Of a DNA stretch of 64,000 bases, positions 23,790 through 36,311 are shown one piece after another. The stretch spans positions 181,087,027-181,151,026 of the forward strand of contig CM069432.1 of NCBI GenBank assembly GCA_035610365.1. The letters run 5' to 3'. The notes under the pieces are model-generated. The model made no database searches. It was not told the DNA's origin and saw nothing but the letters and a program-made list of their open reading frames with translations. Each line of letters begins with the position of its first letter. Positions within the stretch are counted from its first letter, which is position 1. A program made the position numbers and the translations under genes. The stretch is from Aquatica leii. Lineage: Eukaryota; Arthropoda; Insecta; Coleoptera; Lampyridae.

Positions 23790-24650
23790 AAGGTATCATT
23801 TTAATCAATTAAATAAATAATAAAGTGGAATTTGTTGGTTACTAAACACAAAGATATTTTTTTCTTACATAGAATATTGATCTGTGTATTATTATTTAAA
23901 AGAGAGTATACATAAGAAATTAAATAGTTACCAAATTAACATTAAATAGATCATCATTTTGCATTACATTATAATACATAACAACATCAGTAATGTTACA
24001 AAAATGAACAATTCTTACGGTTTATTATCCTATACCCAGTATGATTTTTTCGGTTTTACTTCTAAAATTACACATGTAAAATTTAAAAAAAAAAGTCTAA
24101 ACTATTGTTATTTTCACCACTATTTTTCAATGTATACTCATAGAGTATTATTTTTTTTAATAAAAGCGTATAATCATTTTTAAGATATTTAAAGTTGTCA
24201 AAACCACTAATGTTTTCGAAGATATTAATACTCCCTGCTGAGCTTATAAAGTTTCTTTCCTAATAACAATACTTGTTATAAAAAATATAATCTTTAAGTA
24301 TTTAGAAATTTACCTTATTTGATTTAGAAAACGTTGTTGATTTCACAAGTACATTTATAGCTTGTTGTGTTGCCGTCTATAAAAGCAACAACCACAAACT
24401 AGCAAACTTCGTTTATTGAAAAACTACAATTTTATAAATCATACTTATAGATTCAAACTTACAAAATTTCTTTAATTTACTAATTATACAGTTTGTTTAA
24501 ATACTCTAACCTACCTACTTTTTTTAACAGCTTAAACAAATGCACTGTTGCCATATTGTCCACAAGTTAAAACTGTTTGTCGTCAACTTTTTAGCGACTT
24601 ACGATTTAAAAAGCTTTTAAAACGTTAATTATCGAGACTATGTTTGGTTA
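23790..24650 (+). repeat. Partial copy of the 36.3-37.9 kb TIR element
   Basis: Direct-orientation match to about 36795-37790. Shared blocks include 'accactaatgttttcgaag', 'gcacttgttgcca'-like text and 'actttttagcgacttacgat'. About 145 bp present in the longer copy (37175-37320) is missing here, and both TIRs are lost or unrecognisable. A minus-strand peptide SINIFENISGFDNFKYLKN (about 24250-24185) is conserved in the other copy as NINIFENISGLHNFKYLNN, hinting at an ancestral coding exon. Confidence 0.65.
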
Positions 24651-26005
24651 TGTCAGTAAACATGAAAACAAACGATTAGAAACGTATGTCTCACATTAAT
24701 TTGTATTTAGGTTTGTATCTATAATTAATTTTAAAGAAGCAACATTTAGCCGACTTTAAATATTGTATCAAGATTATTAGAATATCGTACATGTATTTGT
24801 TGCAATTAGGGCTATTATATGATATATAATACAAAACTAATCACTACTAATTAATTATAAAACTAGTTTATTATAAAGCATTAGTCAGATACGCTTTAAT
24901 AAAAGCTGTTCTTCTGGTCTAAGTTGTCACTTTGTAACGATATTTTTGAAAGGTCTTCGACCTGTACTGTTTAGTAAAAGATCCGAAGTTAGAATACGTC
25001 TGTTTAAGACGTCTCTTTTAGAGTTTTTTTGCGAAAATTTACTAAAATAATTTTGTCTGTACGAGCTTCGACTGCTTCTTCAGATAATTAGCCTATAAGC
25101 AGTATGGGTTGTTATTGTAGCATCATGTCTCTAAATCTTAGAGATTGTTGGAGTCATTGGGTGGCACTCATACAATTCCACGTAAATTGTTTGTTCTGCA
25201 CATTGTTGAGATTTTTGAACATCAATTTGGTGCCCACTTGAAAATGCTTTTTCATTATACCACAATGAAAACATATGTATTCCGTACTTGTTTATGAACT
25301 ATGAAAAGTCATCTTTCCCGTGCACTGCACGGGAAAAATTTTCCCCGTGCTCCATTGTTGTCAACTTTTAAGAATAACATTACACTAGTATAAGTAACAA
25401 TACTAACGACTAATTTTATAACAATAATTTTTAGATACTTCAACTAGAGTTAATTCTTTCCTAAAGTATAGTTTCAATGTAATTTAACAGTTTTCGGTCT
25501 TATTCGGGTCTTATAATAACATTTTTAAGGAAGTCAAATTTTCGCGCCATGGAATTAATGTTGGCGATCTGGATTTTTACACTAAATTTTTGACATCTGT
25601 CAAAATCTTTATTTATTTTCAAAGTTGAACCACATTCTTTATTGTAAAATTTTTGTAGTAAATGCTATTTCAAGTTTACTGGATCGAGTGAGATGTAAGA
25701 TATAAGTATTCCTTGTAAACAGCCAATTATGGCACATTGCTTCTTAGGAATGTATATAGTAGAAGAAGAACTAACCGAACAGCTTTTATTTTTAACAATA
25801 AATTAATTAAATGTAACATTACTGGTACAATTTGAATTGTTACTAATATTTACAGTTTAGTCGAACTCTCCGATTTGCTTTTGTCTGGCGTGTCGACATG
25901 CTCCTTAAATACCAAATACCAAAAATACCTGTACGAAAATGGTTAGTATTACTATCGGAAGGAACATTTTTTACATATAAGTCAAACACAAACCTTTGTC
26001 AATAA
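24651..26005. other. AT-rich DNA, no gene recognised
   Basis: A perfect hairpin (TTTCCCGTGCA-c-TGCACGGGAAA) lies at 25314-25336. The GC-richer stretch at 25060-25260 was read on both strands without a recognisable protein. Confidence 0.4.
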
Positions 26006-26130
26006 CTATTTCTCATCTGAAGCTTCACAAATGAATTTGGTTACTTGTTCCGGTGTTAATACTTTGGCTTTTTTAGGTACGTAACCAACACGTTGACGTT
26101 TGAGAAATGCGATTGTTTGTACGAATAAAT
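26006..26130 (-). pseudogene. Tyrosine-recombinase (Crypton-like) fragment
   Basis: The minus-strand frame reads IAFLKRQRVGYVPKKAKVL, then TPEQVTKFICEASDEK before a stop at 26006. The 'LK(R/K)...GY.PKK...(L/F)T..(Q/E)(V/I).KFI.EA.DE' pattern is the linker and first helix of the catalytic domain in a widespread insect family of tyrosine-recombinase proteins related to Crypton transposons. The Arg-His-Arg-Tyr catalytic residues would lie downstream and are not found. Splice-donor-like sequence (MADINK followed by GTAAGT) at about 26210 might belong to it but is not proven. Moderate confidence in the family. Confidence 0.45.
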
Positions 26131-27015
26131 GCATCAATGTATAAGTAAAAAATAGAAGTATTACGCAAGTATACTCTGTGAATTGTACTTACTTGTTAAT
26201 GTCTGCCATTTGTTTAATAAATAAACAATTTTTTATTATAAAGAATCGACTCTAGAGGGTAGATAGTTTTAAAAGTTTAGCTTTCTCCCACAAATAAACA
26301 AGAAAAACATCATCACTCACAGATTTTACATTTTTTTGTTCGCGGCATTCATAGAACAAGCGATATTCTTTTTCATATCTGTTTCGCAAGCTCGCACGGG
26401 AAAAACCTTCTTTCAAGTCTAGTAATGAAATATACTATTACAGTTATTTTAAATTTCAACACATATAAGGGAAAAAATTCTATATTTTTTGACGTATTTT
26501 CATCTTTAGTATTTCTAAATCTCTGCTTGGAAATATTTTTAAAAATGTACTTTGTGTTTAATGGTTCAGTTCAGTTACAGTTTTTTTATGAAGTATCGAT
26601 ATTTCCAATTTAAGAACATCTTGATTTTTGTAGTTATTTTATTCAAATTGTTAAAATCTTTTGATGTTTGCCTACAGACGTATATAATTGCAAACTTCGT
26701 AAACGCCAACTTGTGTTTAATATAAAACATATCATCAGTTTTTAGAACAGTTATTATTATCAATCGTTTGTTGATATTAGACTGCAATATTTTGTAATAA
26801 AACTATGTTCTTTTGGATACCAATATTGCATATAAATCTTAATGATACGAAAGAGCTTGGAAAAATGTTTGCGCTGTATTTATTTAATAATTTGTGCTTG
26901 TAAGTCTGCTGTTGCAATTCGTTACAGTCCTATTTAGATAAAAGTTTTAAATTAATTTTTTCAAACTTATTTAAATTACTAAGAACTTTTTCTAAATACA
27001 AACAAAACTTTGTTG
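26131..27015. other. No gene recognised
   Basis: AT-rich; open frames at 26425-26613 and 26575-26787 overlap on opposite strands and are low-complexity. Confidence 0.4.
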
Positions 27016-27023
27016 ATCTAAAA

Positions 27024-27212
27024 CAGGGGTCGACAACAAAGTAGTTCGCAAAATAGAATGTTTTCATTTCACTGTAAATACATTTTCACAACAGATTACG
27101 GTTATATTATTTTTTTCTATTACATGTTACCGATAATTATACTTATCTTAAAAAATAATTTATCACATCGGGATAAAACAGATCTTAAATCCATAAACGT
27201 TGGCGACCCCTG
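27024..27212. mobile_element. hAT-type MITE, 189 bp
   Basis: The ends are inverted: CAGGGGTCGACAAC at 27024-27037 and GTTGGCGACCCCTG at 27199-27212 (one mismatch in 14). The flanking octamers ATCTAAAA and GTCTAGAA match at 6 of 8 positions, as expected for an aged 8-bp hAT target duplication. CAGGGGTCGGCAAC-type ends are typical of animal hAT MITEs. The 69-codon frame crossing it is fortuitous. Confidence 0.8.
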
Positions 27213-27220
27213 GTCTAGAA

Positions 27221-28753
27221 GATCTTGTAGACTGATTTTTAGTTTACGTTTTTGTAACCTTTATTGATTTTGCTTTTTTGCTGTTTTTATAAGTAAATAA
27301 CAAGAATATATGTTACTGTTGGCACCATATACCGGGTGGTGACTTAGAAAACGCAGCATAAAGGTTTCAATGCTAAATCTTTAATGTTAAATTATTTGCT
27401 TTCATAATTATTTTTAAAAAAATATATAAATTAGATAAATTAATAAAAAAAATACTGCATTTATTTTTTTCATTTTCAGAAATTCTGTATAAAATCAAAT
27501 CTATTTACTGTATAAATTCTGATAATTATCTAGAATCAAAAATTGTAGTACAAAAGCAACTCATGGAAACTTGAATTCTACTATAAAATTATTTTCGGTA
27601 AACAAACTATTAGTCAACCCGCAATAAAAAGCGTGAAAAAACGAATAATAATATCCATATAAATTTTTGATCAACATTTGGAGTTAAACTATAAATCACA
27701 AAGTACTAAAGTGTCTTTTTGTAAATACCAACAGCTAGTAATTCTAGAAATTAAAAACACTAGATAAAAGTATGACATAGCTATAACGATTAATATAACC
27801 ATCGTATAAAAATATAGTATATTATGAAGCGTCGAGGGATATAAGTCGCGCAGGTTATAATGAACTTTTCAACCGTGGTACATATAGTATATTTTTTTTA
27901 CTACTAGAATTATTAAAACCTTTCTACTTGTTACTAAATCTAATTTAAAATTTAAGATATTAATTTCAAACTAAAAATCAACTCAGTGAATGTGTCATTA
28001 GTTTTTTTAGACAAAAATAAACAGATAACGTAAGTTTTTTTGCTAAAGTTGTTTAAATTGTTTAAAAACATTATTACTTTAGGCATTATATCTAAAATAT
28101 ATTTAATTCAATAATAATCATATTTGATTAAGCGCATACTTCAAACAAATTAAATTTTTAAAATCAAATTATTTTTCTAATTGAACTATTTGAAAACTTA
28201 AATTAGCATTAAATAAAATCTCTTGCTCTTGGTAGACAGTTTTGTAAACTTTTTTTAATGAATTTTATAGTATTATCAAAACATGTAAATATGTTCATTA
28301 TTTACCAATGCTTATTAATGAAATATTATTTACCTGCACTTAAAAAAGTACAACTTCACAACCTACTATTATACGTAATAATGGAAGTTTATACAACTAG
28401 TAGTGGAAAAACTATATTATATAAGTAACAAAAATAATAAAGTTGCGTACCTAGTAAAAGTAACAATAATCTAATAATATGAAACAAATAAAAAAAGTAT
28501 CTATACAGAAAAAAAATTTTACCAAAAACACTTTAAGCTAGGTTTAGTGTTTTTATGGTGATTTTTTAGATCTTCAAGCAAATGCTATGGCTAAAAGAAT
28601 TTCATTTTTTCTTTCGTCATTAATCAAGTTTACTATGATACAAAAGTGCATAATTCTTAACGCTACTAAAACTATTCATAACCATCTATAACACTATTAA
28701 TGTAATTTTACAAAACATTAATACATAAAAGTTTTTTTTAAGTAATAGTTATA
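27221..28753. other. AT-rich DNA, no gene recognised
   Basis: No supported feature on either strand. Confidence 0.4.
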
Positions 28754-28755
28754 TA

Positions 28756-30215
28756 CGCAGTGTCCAATTAAGTCGGAACCATATGGGAAACTTTTTTATT
28801 CTTAGTTTTATGAAAAAATGTCTAAAATTTGAAATATAACCATCAGATATCAAATTTTTGAGCCGTATACAAGGTTTGTCAAAAAATATGAACTTTACTC
28901 AAGAGTAAAGTACCTTTATGTTTGAAAATATTGACAATTGTTATTAAAAGAAAGTTGATTATAATAGAAACCTATTGTCAGATATCGAATATTATCCATC
29001 TGCCATGAAAAAGTAATTTTTGGTATAAATAAAACCTTTCGGTTTTTTATTAAGTTATGTAACAATGTACATTGCAATTGAATAGGCATACATATCATAA
29101 TTTTTGCAAATGAAAAGATAAACAAGTTAACTAATACGTAATACGTAACATTCATAACAATACATTGGAAATAAAATATTTGTTTTTTGTTTCAATTCAT
29201 TAAAGCTTCAATATATCCACCACTTTTTTCTAAACATTTAATGGTTCATCTATCAAATTCCCTTATTACATTTTTAATCATATCTGAAGTAATTTCCTGA
29301 CATGCTTCTGTAATTGTTCTTTCCAAATGATCAGTATTTTGGAAAAGCCTTTGCTGGCAAACCCTATATTTTAAGTAGCCCCATAAGAAATAATCCAGAG
29401 GGGTTAAGTTTGAAGATCTAGCTGGTCAAAAAATGTAAGAATTAATATGTATTACTTTGTCATTTTTCAAGGTATAATTCGCTAATACAATCGTTGTATA
29501 ATTCATTTTGTAAAAAAATTAGGTAAAGTTGAACAATTTATTCTTTTTCTCAATGACATTCTGGGATGTTCTACTACAGATAGATTTATTGAAATTATTT
29601 TGAACATTTCCAGACGTCTTAAATTTATGTACAATTTTTGTAACTGTCGAATGCTGAATAATTCTATTCGGATGTCTGTTGTTATAAATAGCTGCTGTTT
29701 ATGGATGAGTCTTATAATTATCTTTCAGAATCAAAACTATTTTAATTTTCTCTTCACAACTTAACAGAGCCGTCATTTATTGTATTTTGTAAAATCTAAC
29801 TAGCGATTTGACGTTTGCCGTCAGTACATCATTCTATACGCAAATTGCTAATATACAGAATCTGTCAGGGCATCCTAGATTAAATGTTTCTCGGTAAATT
29901 ACTAATGTAAATACAGAGAAGCTAATAAAAATAACAAAAATTACTTTTTCATGGCACATGAATAATATTGGATATCTGACAATAGTTTTCTATTATGATC
30001 AATTTTTTTAAATAACGATTGTCAATATCTTCATAATTAAAGGTACTTAAAATTCATTTTTTGACAAACTTTGTATACGGCTCAAAACATTTTATATCTG
30101 ATGGTTATATTTCAAGTTTTAGACTATGCAAAACTTTTTATAAAGAATGACTTTTTTTCATAAAACTAAAAATAAAAAAGTTTTTTATATGGTTCCGATT
30201 TCATTGAACACATGC
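28756..30215 (-). mobile_element. mariner-like element with long TIRs, internally deleted
   Basis: The 1460-bp element is flanked by TA on both sides (28754-28755 and 30216-30217). Its terminal inverted repeats are about 270-280 bp (left about 28756-29023, right about 29934-30215) and roughly 85-90 percent similar. Outer text is GTGTCCAATTAAGTCGGAACC on the left and GGTTCCGATTTCATTGAACAC on the right. The transposase lies on the minus strand between the TIRs. TIRs this long are unusual for mariner, but are known in some insect lineages. Confidence 0.85.
29192..29776 (-). pseudogene. mariner-like transposase, catalytic core deleted
   Basis: The start ATG is at 29776. An N-terminal HTH follows (MTALLSCEEKIKIVLILKDN, then HSTVTKIVHKFKTSGNVQ), with a stop in between. 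Near 29440 the sequence jumps to the C-terminal part of the DDE_3 domain, PARSSNLTPLDYFLWGYLK with the third catalytic aspartate (LTPLD). It then reads CQEITSDMIKNVIREFDR, a stop, and GGYIEALMN before the terminator at 29192. The expected middle of roughly 450 bp with the first two aspartates is missing, so the protein cannot be active. Family length is normally about 330-350 residues. Confidence 0.8.
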
Positions 30216-30217
30216 TA

Positions 30218-33200
30218 GATATACAAAACAAAAAAAGGAGTAGGAATAAAAAGAAGTAACAAATATTAGTATAAGTAATTTTAAGGTTAAAAATAATCTA
30301 CATCAGATAACAGTTACCGATATGCTTAATGTCGTTGTTGATATTATTTTTGTTGATTAAAACTGATTTGATTTCCGGCATGTAATAACTGTGATTAAAA
30401 ATATAATTTAGTAAGAACAAAACAAGAAACACTAAAAAAATTACGTTAGTAATAAATTGGCTCAATTTATCAATCATATCCTTTCAGCTCTACGCTAATA
30501 CAATATACCCGTTTTATCAAAATTTTAGCAAGATTCTATTTTAAACTATTATAAGCGTTGCCATAACAAAATAATGTTAAAAATACACAAATTTTAAGAT
30601 ACTCTGTACCTAATTTGTAATCACCCCGACATTTGTTTTCAGTTTGAAACATATATACGTGTACTTTATCAATAAATTGTTTTTCTTTCTTTATTTGCTA
30701 AACCAACAATAATTAATACTGGAGTTTATTTTGAATCTATTCATGTTTTTACATTAATAGTTTTTGCACTACGTTCTAGTAATATTAACAGAATTAAAAT
30801 AAACAGTATTTAACTTTTGCGTAAATATATTGCTGTTTAAAGCTATTAACAACTTATTTAAAAAGTTCAGTGTCAGATAGAAACTACTCTGGCTAACATT
30901 ACAATTGTGAAAAATACGTGTTACATATATGTTAAAGAAATTGTAGCTATCAGCGTTTTTGACAACAAAAACAAATTATACACAAAATATATCTTTAAAC
31001 AAATATAATTTTAGCTTTTACGGTTATTTAAAAAAAATGTTTGTTGATTGTTGAAATAAAGTAGTTTTTTAACATTAATAAAACTTTTGTTTGTTTAATA
31101 TTTTTATTAATATTAGTACTTTTTAAATCAATGTTCTAACAAATGTTTTTCTAAACTTTTTTTACTATCTTCTTTCTATACTTAATATAATATATAATAA
31201 CTTCGTTTTCCAATCATAATTTTTGTTGGTGTATTAGAGTAGTACGCAAATTTAACCGATTGTATTGGTTTTGATAACGTTTTTATTGCAATTTTTCCAA
31301 TTACATCAATTCTCATAATTAAACTGTAAATTATAGATAAACTGGTATGTCCGATTGTTTTAATAATAAATGTAATGCTTTATAAAATTTAAAAAAGGCA
31401 ATCTTATGATACACTTATAAACATTAAATTGCAATTCTATATTTTTTGTTTCTTATTATTGTTGTACTAAAAAGGTTTGTTAGCTACTATACTGATAAAA
31501 TGCATAACGTTTATAAATTAATTTTATTTTAAATGTTATATTTGAACATTTAAAACTTTTTTAATAAAACATAATTAATAAATAATAAAAATAAACTTGT
31601 TCTTTGTTATATACATATATTAAACTGTATATAGGGTATATACTTGTAAATAGACTATTTAAAAAAAATTTAAAAATCCTTCATGGTACAATTAAAGCTA
31701 GAGAAATTACACATGTTATAATCACAGGCTGACTACGTGAAATAATCTATTTTTGCTTAATCTATATTAAATTTAAATTCTTTTTATTAATAACCATCTA
31801 TAATTTGCAAACACGCGCTTATTTATTATAGAATATAACGTAGTAAAAAAATTTATTATTTATAACTACACATTAGTTAAACGTAATTTTAATACATTTT
31901 GTCAAATCTACTAAAAGAATTTGCACAGAAAAAAATGTTTACTAATAATAAATTTGTAATTAATTTACATAAAGAAAAATGCATAGTTTATCTAGTTATA
32001 CAATAGAGACAAATGACATATTCTTATTTGAAATCCTTCAAGAAGTTCCGTCATTAGCATCGTGTAAAGCTACTAGTTTCAAATGTTCTAATTTTAACCA
32101 AGCTTGTACAACAAAACGTGGCATAAAAAATAATCTAAGAACAAGTAATATACTTTAAATTCTAAGTGTTAATTTCAATAAAATTTTGTTTAAAATAAAT
32201 AATAATATTGATCTTTCTACACTGCAACGACTAAAGAATTTGTTAGTTTTGATCAAGGGAATTTCTAAATGTTGTTGAGATTTAATAGTTGGATCCTTAT
32301 CTGCTGCTATCAATGGCTGCCTAGAAGATAACTGTTTTGAAGACTGTAAAAATTTATCTTTGTATGCATACAAAGTTTTTAAATTACTTGATACTATTAG
32401 TAACCTCATTAACTAGTGTTATTAAACTAAATTTAAACAAGTATTGGAATTTTCATGTACTTTAAGACAGTCAGAATTTTTTTTCTATTAGCAGGCAATT
32501 TAATAAGAATTCTAGTCTGAGTGTTACTTTTAAAATTGAAGTGGAAGCTGTAGTTAGATTTGCATAAAGAATATTTTCGTATACTGAAACAAAAACACGC
32601 TGAATATTTTAAATCATTTAATATCTTACCTTCCTCTTTTGACACAGTCATGTTTCTGAAAATAAAACTAAATTAAGTCTTATCAGCTCTTAGAAATTTT
32701 TCAATTAATGCAAAAACCATCCAAACCACCAGATTGGTTTTGGTTTTGACCTCTGCATTTTAAAGGTATATTTAGAAAATCTTTTTATTAGCTTTAGTAC
32801 TCTTTGTCTAAATTTATAAATCTTATATTACGGGGTGAAACTCATGAATCCTGCAATCATATATTGTTTGGAGCCTTATTTGTTACCTCTAGAAAATGGA
32901 GATTTACTGCTAATAACTATTAGAATGACTTAACGTTGTTTAATCGTCAAAATTATTTCTAGTCGCGTTTAAAAAAAAATTTGTAGATCTTATCAGTTGA
33001 GTTTTGGAACTTCGAAAAGTGCTAAAACTATTGTACAGGCTGCTAAACATTTTCTTGGCATTACCAGTAATTCAAACAAGATCATGTGAAATCTTAATTT
33101 TAGATATTATATTTTTAACTTGATTCATCGTGATAAATGTCTATCGACTAAAGGCCATAAATTTTCGTCTTTTCTTATTCAACAAACATCTTTACCATGC

Positions 33201-34439
33201 GGACCTTTTGTAATTTTTTCTGAATGTGTAAGAAGTTACTTTCAAAAGCACGGCTTGAAATCAAGCCAGACTTTCGAAAAATCAAGGTAAATTTAATATT
33301 ATCTAAACCGAGTTTTTACAAGTAAAGCTTTTAAGTTTTACCAAGCTTTGAAGCTCTTAAAAATAATATTACATGATGTAAAATTAATTCCCTAAAATAA
33401 AATTTATAGAAGGCAATTTACACAAATCACTTTAACAAACAGCGTCAACTGAAAAAAACAAAGCAGATATTAACCAAGTTGTCAAACTGAGTTCTAAAAT
33501 AGTTAAATTTATAATTTATACTTATTACATTGCTAAGTTTTTTGTTTATTTAGCTGAAATCTTGTTTTGGTTATAACCGTCAATCTTCGCTTAATTCAAT
33601 AGACAAAACCAGTTTGAAAACTTTAATTGCAAATATTATTTTAGATCAAACCAAGAAACATTTTTATTTAACGCTACAAGAAAACTTTTTTTTTAAGTTT
33701 GTCAAGTATGCACATTCAAACCTTGCATCGTGAATACTCTATAAGATTTTATGCCTATTACTCTGCCTACTACACGTGAATAAATAAAAAATTTTTTATT
33801 ATAAAATTAATAATTAGATAATCAAGTAAATGTAACTATAAATTTGCGTTTATTTAGAAATTTTTTTATTACATCCACGTACAGGCATAGATCACATCTG
33901 ATTCGGTATAACACTTCAATTCGAAATTATGAGGTAACCCATGCTAGCAGTTGGGTAATTGTTTATTTAACTCAATAGGATATTATACTGTTCTTTGATA
34001 GGAGGGAGCAATAAACTATTCAAGATTTTTTAAGACAACGTTTCGTACACGGTGTGTGCACTTTTTTAGGTCGAAAATATATTTATAAGTATCAAATAAC
34101 ACAGAAGTATTGAACATAACAATTAATATAATTTTAGTACAAAACAACGTAGAAACTTACAAGAAAAAGTTAGAGTGGAGTGGTCTTTAACTCTAACGAC
34201 ATGGAAACTTATACAAACATTAACAATAATTGTTAGAATACGTATAAAAAAGTATGAAATGTTTGTAAAAATAATTAAAATAATTCTAAATAACAAAATT
34301 TCTGGTGTACAAGACAAACAATTGATATAACATGTATAATAAAATTTTTTTTTTAATGTCAAGTTAATCACTAAATCACGTTTTGAACCTAAAATAACTA
34401 CTTTTGCGCAAGGGACAAGGAAAAGTTTTAAAAAGTCTA
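30218..34439. other. 4.2 kb AT-rich DNA, no firm gene
   Basis: No recognised protein domain. Open frames at 32155-32409 and 32433-32651 (minus) are longer than expected and lie next to splice-like signals, described separately. Around 33000-33280 plus-strand text has somewhat higher complexity but many stops. Confidence 0.4.
32630..32655 (-). other. Possible 26-bp micro-exon with start codon
   Basis: On the minus strand a polypyrimidine tract plus CAG acceptor (TTTTATTTTCAG, ending at 32656) is followed by 26 bp encoding M-T-V-S-K-E-E and then a consensus donor GTAAGA. An acceptor-like TTTTTACAG about 280 bp downstream (near 32350) precedes an open frame of moderate complexity (SSKQLSSRQPLIAADKD...). 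The reading phase does not join cleanly between the two, so this may be coincidence. Confidence 0.2.
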
Positions 34440-34585
34440 AAAACTTGAAAAAACTTGAAAACTAAGCCAAGCCTATATTCGCAAACATCAAGCCAAATCA
34501 AGCTTTTTTTTTAAAAAAGCTTGACTTTTAAGTCCAAACCAAGCTTTTGCGTTTTAAGGCAAGCTACTTAGCTTGATGAATCTTT
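34440..34585. repeat. Cluster of AAGCTTG / TCAAGC motifs
   Basis: Within about 145 bp there are at least ten short copies of CTTGA, CAAGC or AAGCTT in both orientations, including a near-perfect hairpin around 34499-34530. A smaller cluster occurs at 33245-33350. Such sub-terminal motif clusters occur in hAT and related DNA transposons, where transposase binds. No TIR or target duplication was identified. Confidence 0.35.
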
Positions 34586-35184
34586 ATGAATGTGGAGTTC
34601 AACAAAGAGACCCTGCTTGTTAAAAATGGATAAAATTCTAAATTTAAAGTCAACTTTCAAAATTTGCTATCTTGATAACTAGAAGTAAAAATATTAACGT
34701 TGCCTAATTGATATTCTTGTCAATCAAAAAATCTTCTAACGAATTAGAATTATATTTAAATGTTAATAAGTGTAAAACGATTATTACTGGTGGTACAATC
34801 GAACAAAACAAGAATATAGTTTCTAATATTTTAGCTATGACTGCTTGCATTTATTTTTTAGACAATTTACTTGGATCACCTTTAACCAATTATTTGCTTA
34901 AATATTTTATCGGCACAGCATAGTCTTTTTCTTCTTAAAAATTGTATAGCTGTGTCTAAGTCATATAACTTGCGTATTTGTAACTTTTGACGTGTGAAGG
35001 GCAAATGGTGGATGTTTCTTATAACCTAAAGCTAACAAAATCTGGTTTTACTTATTTTTTCCCATTCATCTAAGTGGAATGCTGCTAGTAGCACAAAATT
35101 ACAGAAATACTAGTTTTTTTACAATATTTTTTATTTATTGAAAACGTTACTTTTTAAGTATTATCTAGTGCATTTCAAAAAAAT
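34586..35184. other. No gene recognised
   Basis: A 71-codon open frame at 34708-34923 shows no family features. Confidence 0.35.
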
Positions 35185-35400
35185 ACGTGCAGTTTTTAGA
35201 ATGGCAACTGCGCCTTATCCGATATAATTATTTTGTATTTATTTTTATTGTAAGTGTCAGCAAACTGCTGAGATGCAATTTGCACTTCGTAGAACAGTTA
35301 TTTTTTATTCACGATGTCAACAACCTTAGAAGATTATTTAATTTAACATTTTCATAACTTACAATTTGTTTTGCTAAAAATGTTTTGCGATAGTCTTTGG
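35185..35400 (+). repeat. Fragment related to the 3' part of the 49.6-54.6 kb mariner-like element
   Basis: Matches about 54310-54530 in the same orientation: 'atttatttttatt', 'gtgtcagcaaa.tgctga', 'agaacagtt.tttttatt', 'gtgtcaacaaccttagaaga' and 'ttttgttaaaaat'-type blocks in the same order and spacing. It is a solitary fragment of that element's 3' region. Confidence 0.6.
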
Positions 35401-36311
35401 CAATCGCTGTATTTATATTGTGATGTATTCTGCATTTTACATTCTTAAATAGTTTAGTTTGTTAGTACAATTTACTTTGTATTGTTACAATATATGCTAA
35501 TTTTTGTTATGCTTCTATAAATAGTATATAAACATATAACATATACATATGAATTTACAAAAATCTTCTTTTGCTTGATTTTTTTTTTAATCTACAACGT
35601 AAACTTTGTACAAAATTTTGTATTATTAGAAAATTTAGGCAATTTTTATGAGTTACGTTTTATCTACAGATACGTTTTTGCTGTTTCAAATGCAAATTTT
35701 TAAAGTTTAATAAAAACAAAAAGTGGGCAAACAATATTTGTTTTAATTACCTAATTCTGCGGATTCTCTTTATCTTTAAATTTACACTTGTTTACATTAA
35801 AGTCATTTAAACATATTTTTAACACTTGCGACTTTGAATCACTAACTTATAATTTGTTTGTATCACTTTTATACATTTCCGCTATTTTTTGAAAATTATC
35901 TATATCTTTTGGTGAACGTTCTGGAAATGGATAAAAACTTTGTGATCGCCCTCAAACTTGAAAATAATTTGTCGAACGTTTCACTATAATATATAATAGA
36001 GTGCGACAATACCTACAGAATTTTTTGTAAATTTGTGTAGAATTCAATAACAATAATATATTATTCATTGTAACGTTTGCAGTATATTTTACCCTTGATT
36101 AATTGAATTAAAAATAAAAACATTAGGATGGTCTAATTTATATGTAATATCAAAGTTTAAATTGAGTTTATCGGTTAGTTTACAACTTACTACGGCAATA
36201 TAACATTACTAGTCACAAACGCTGCAATGTCTATTATGTTATAATTTTAGAATGTACTTATAATATTATCAACTATTTTAAGATCTTCAGTAAAGTTTTT
36301 CTAACACATAT
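35401..36311. other. No gene recognised
   Basis: AT-rich, no supported feature. Confidence 0.4.
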
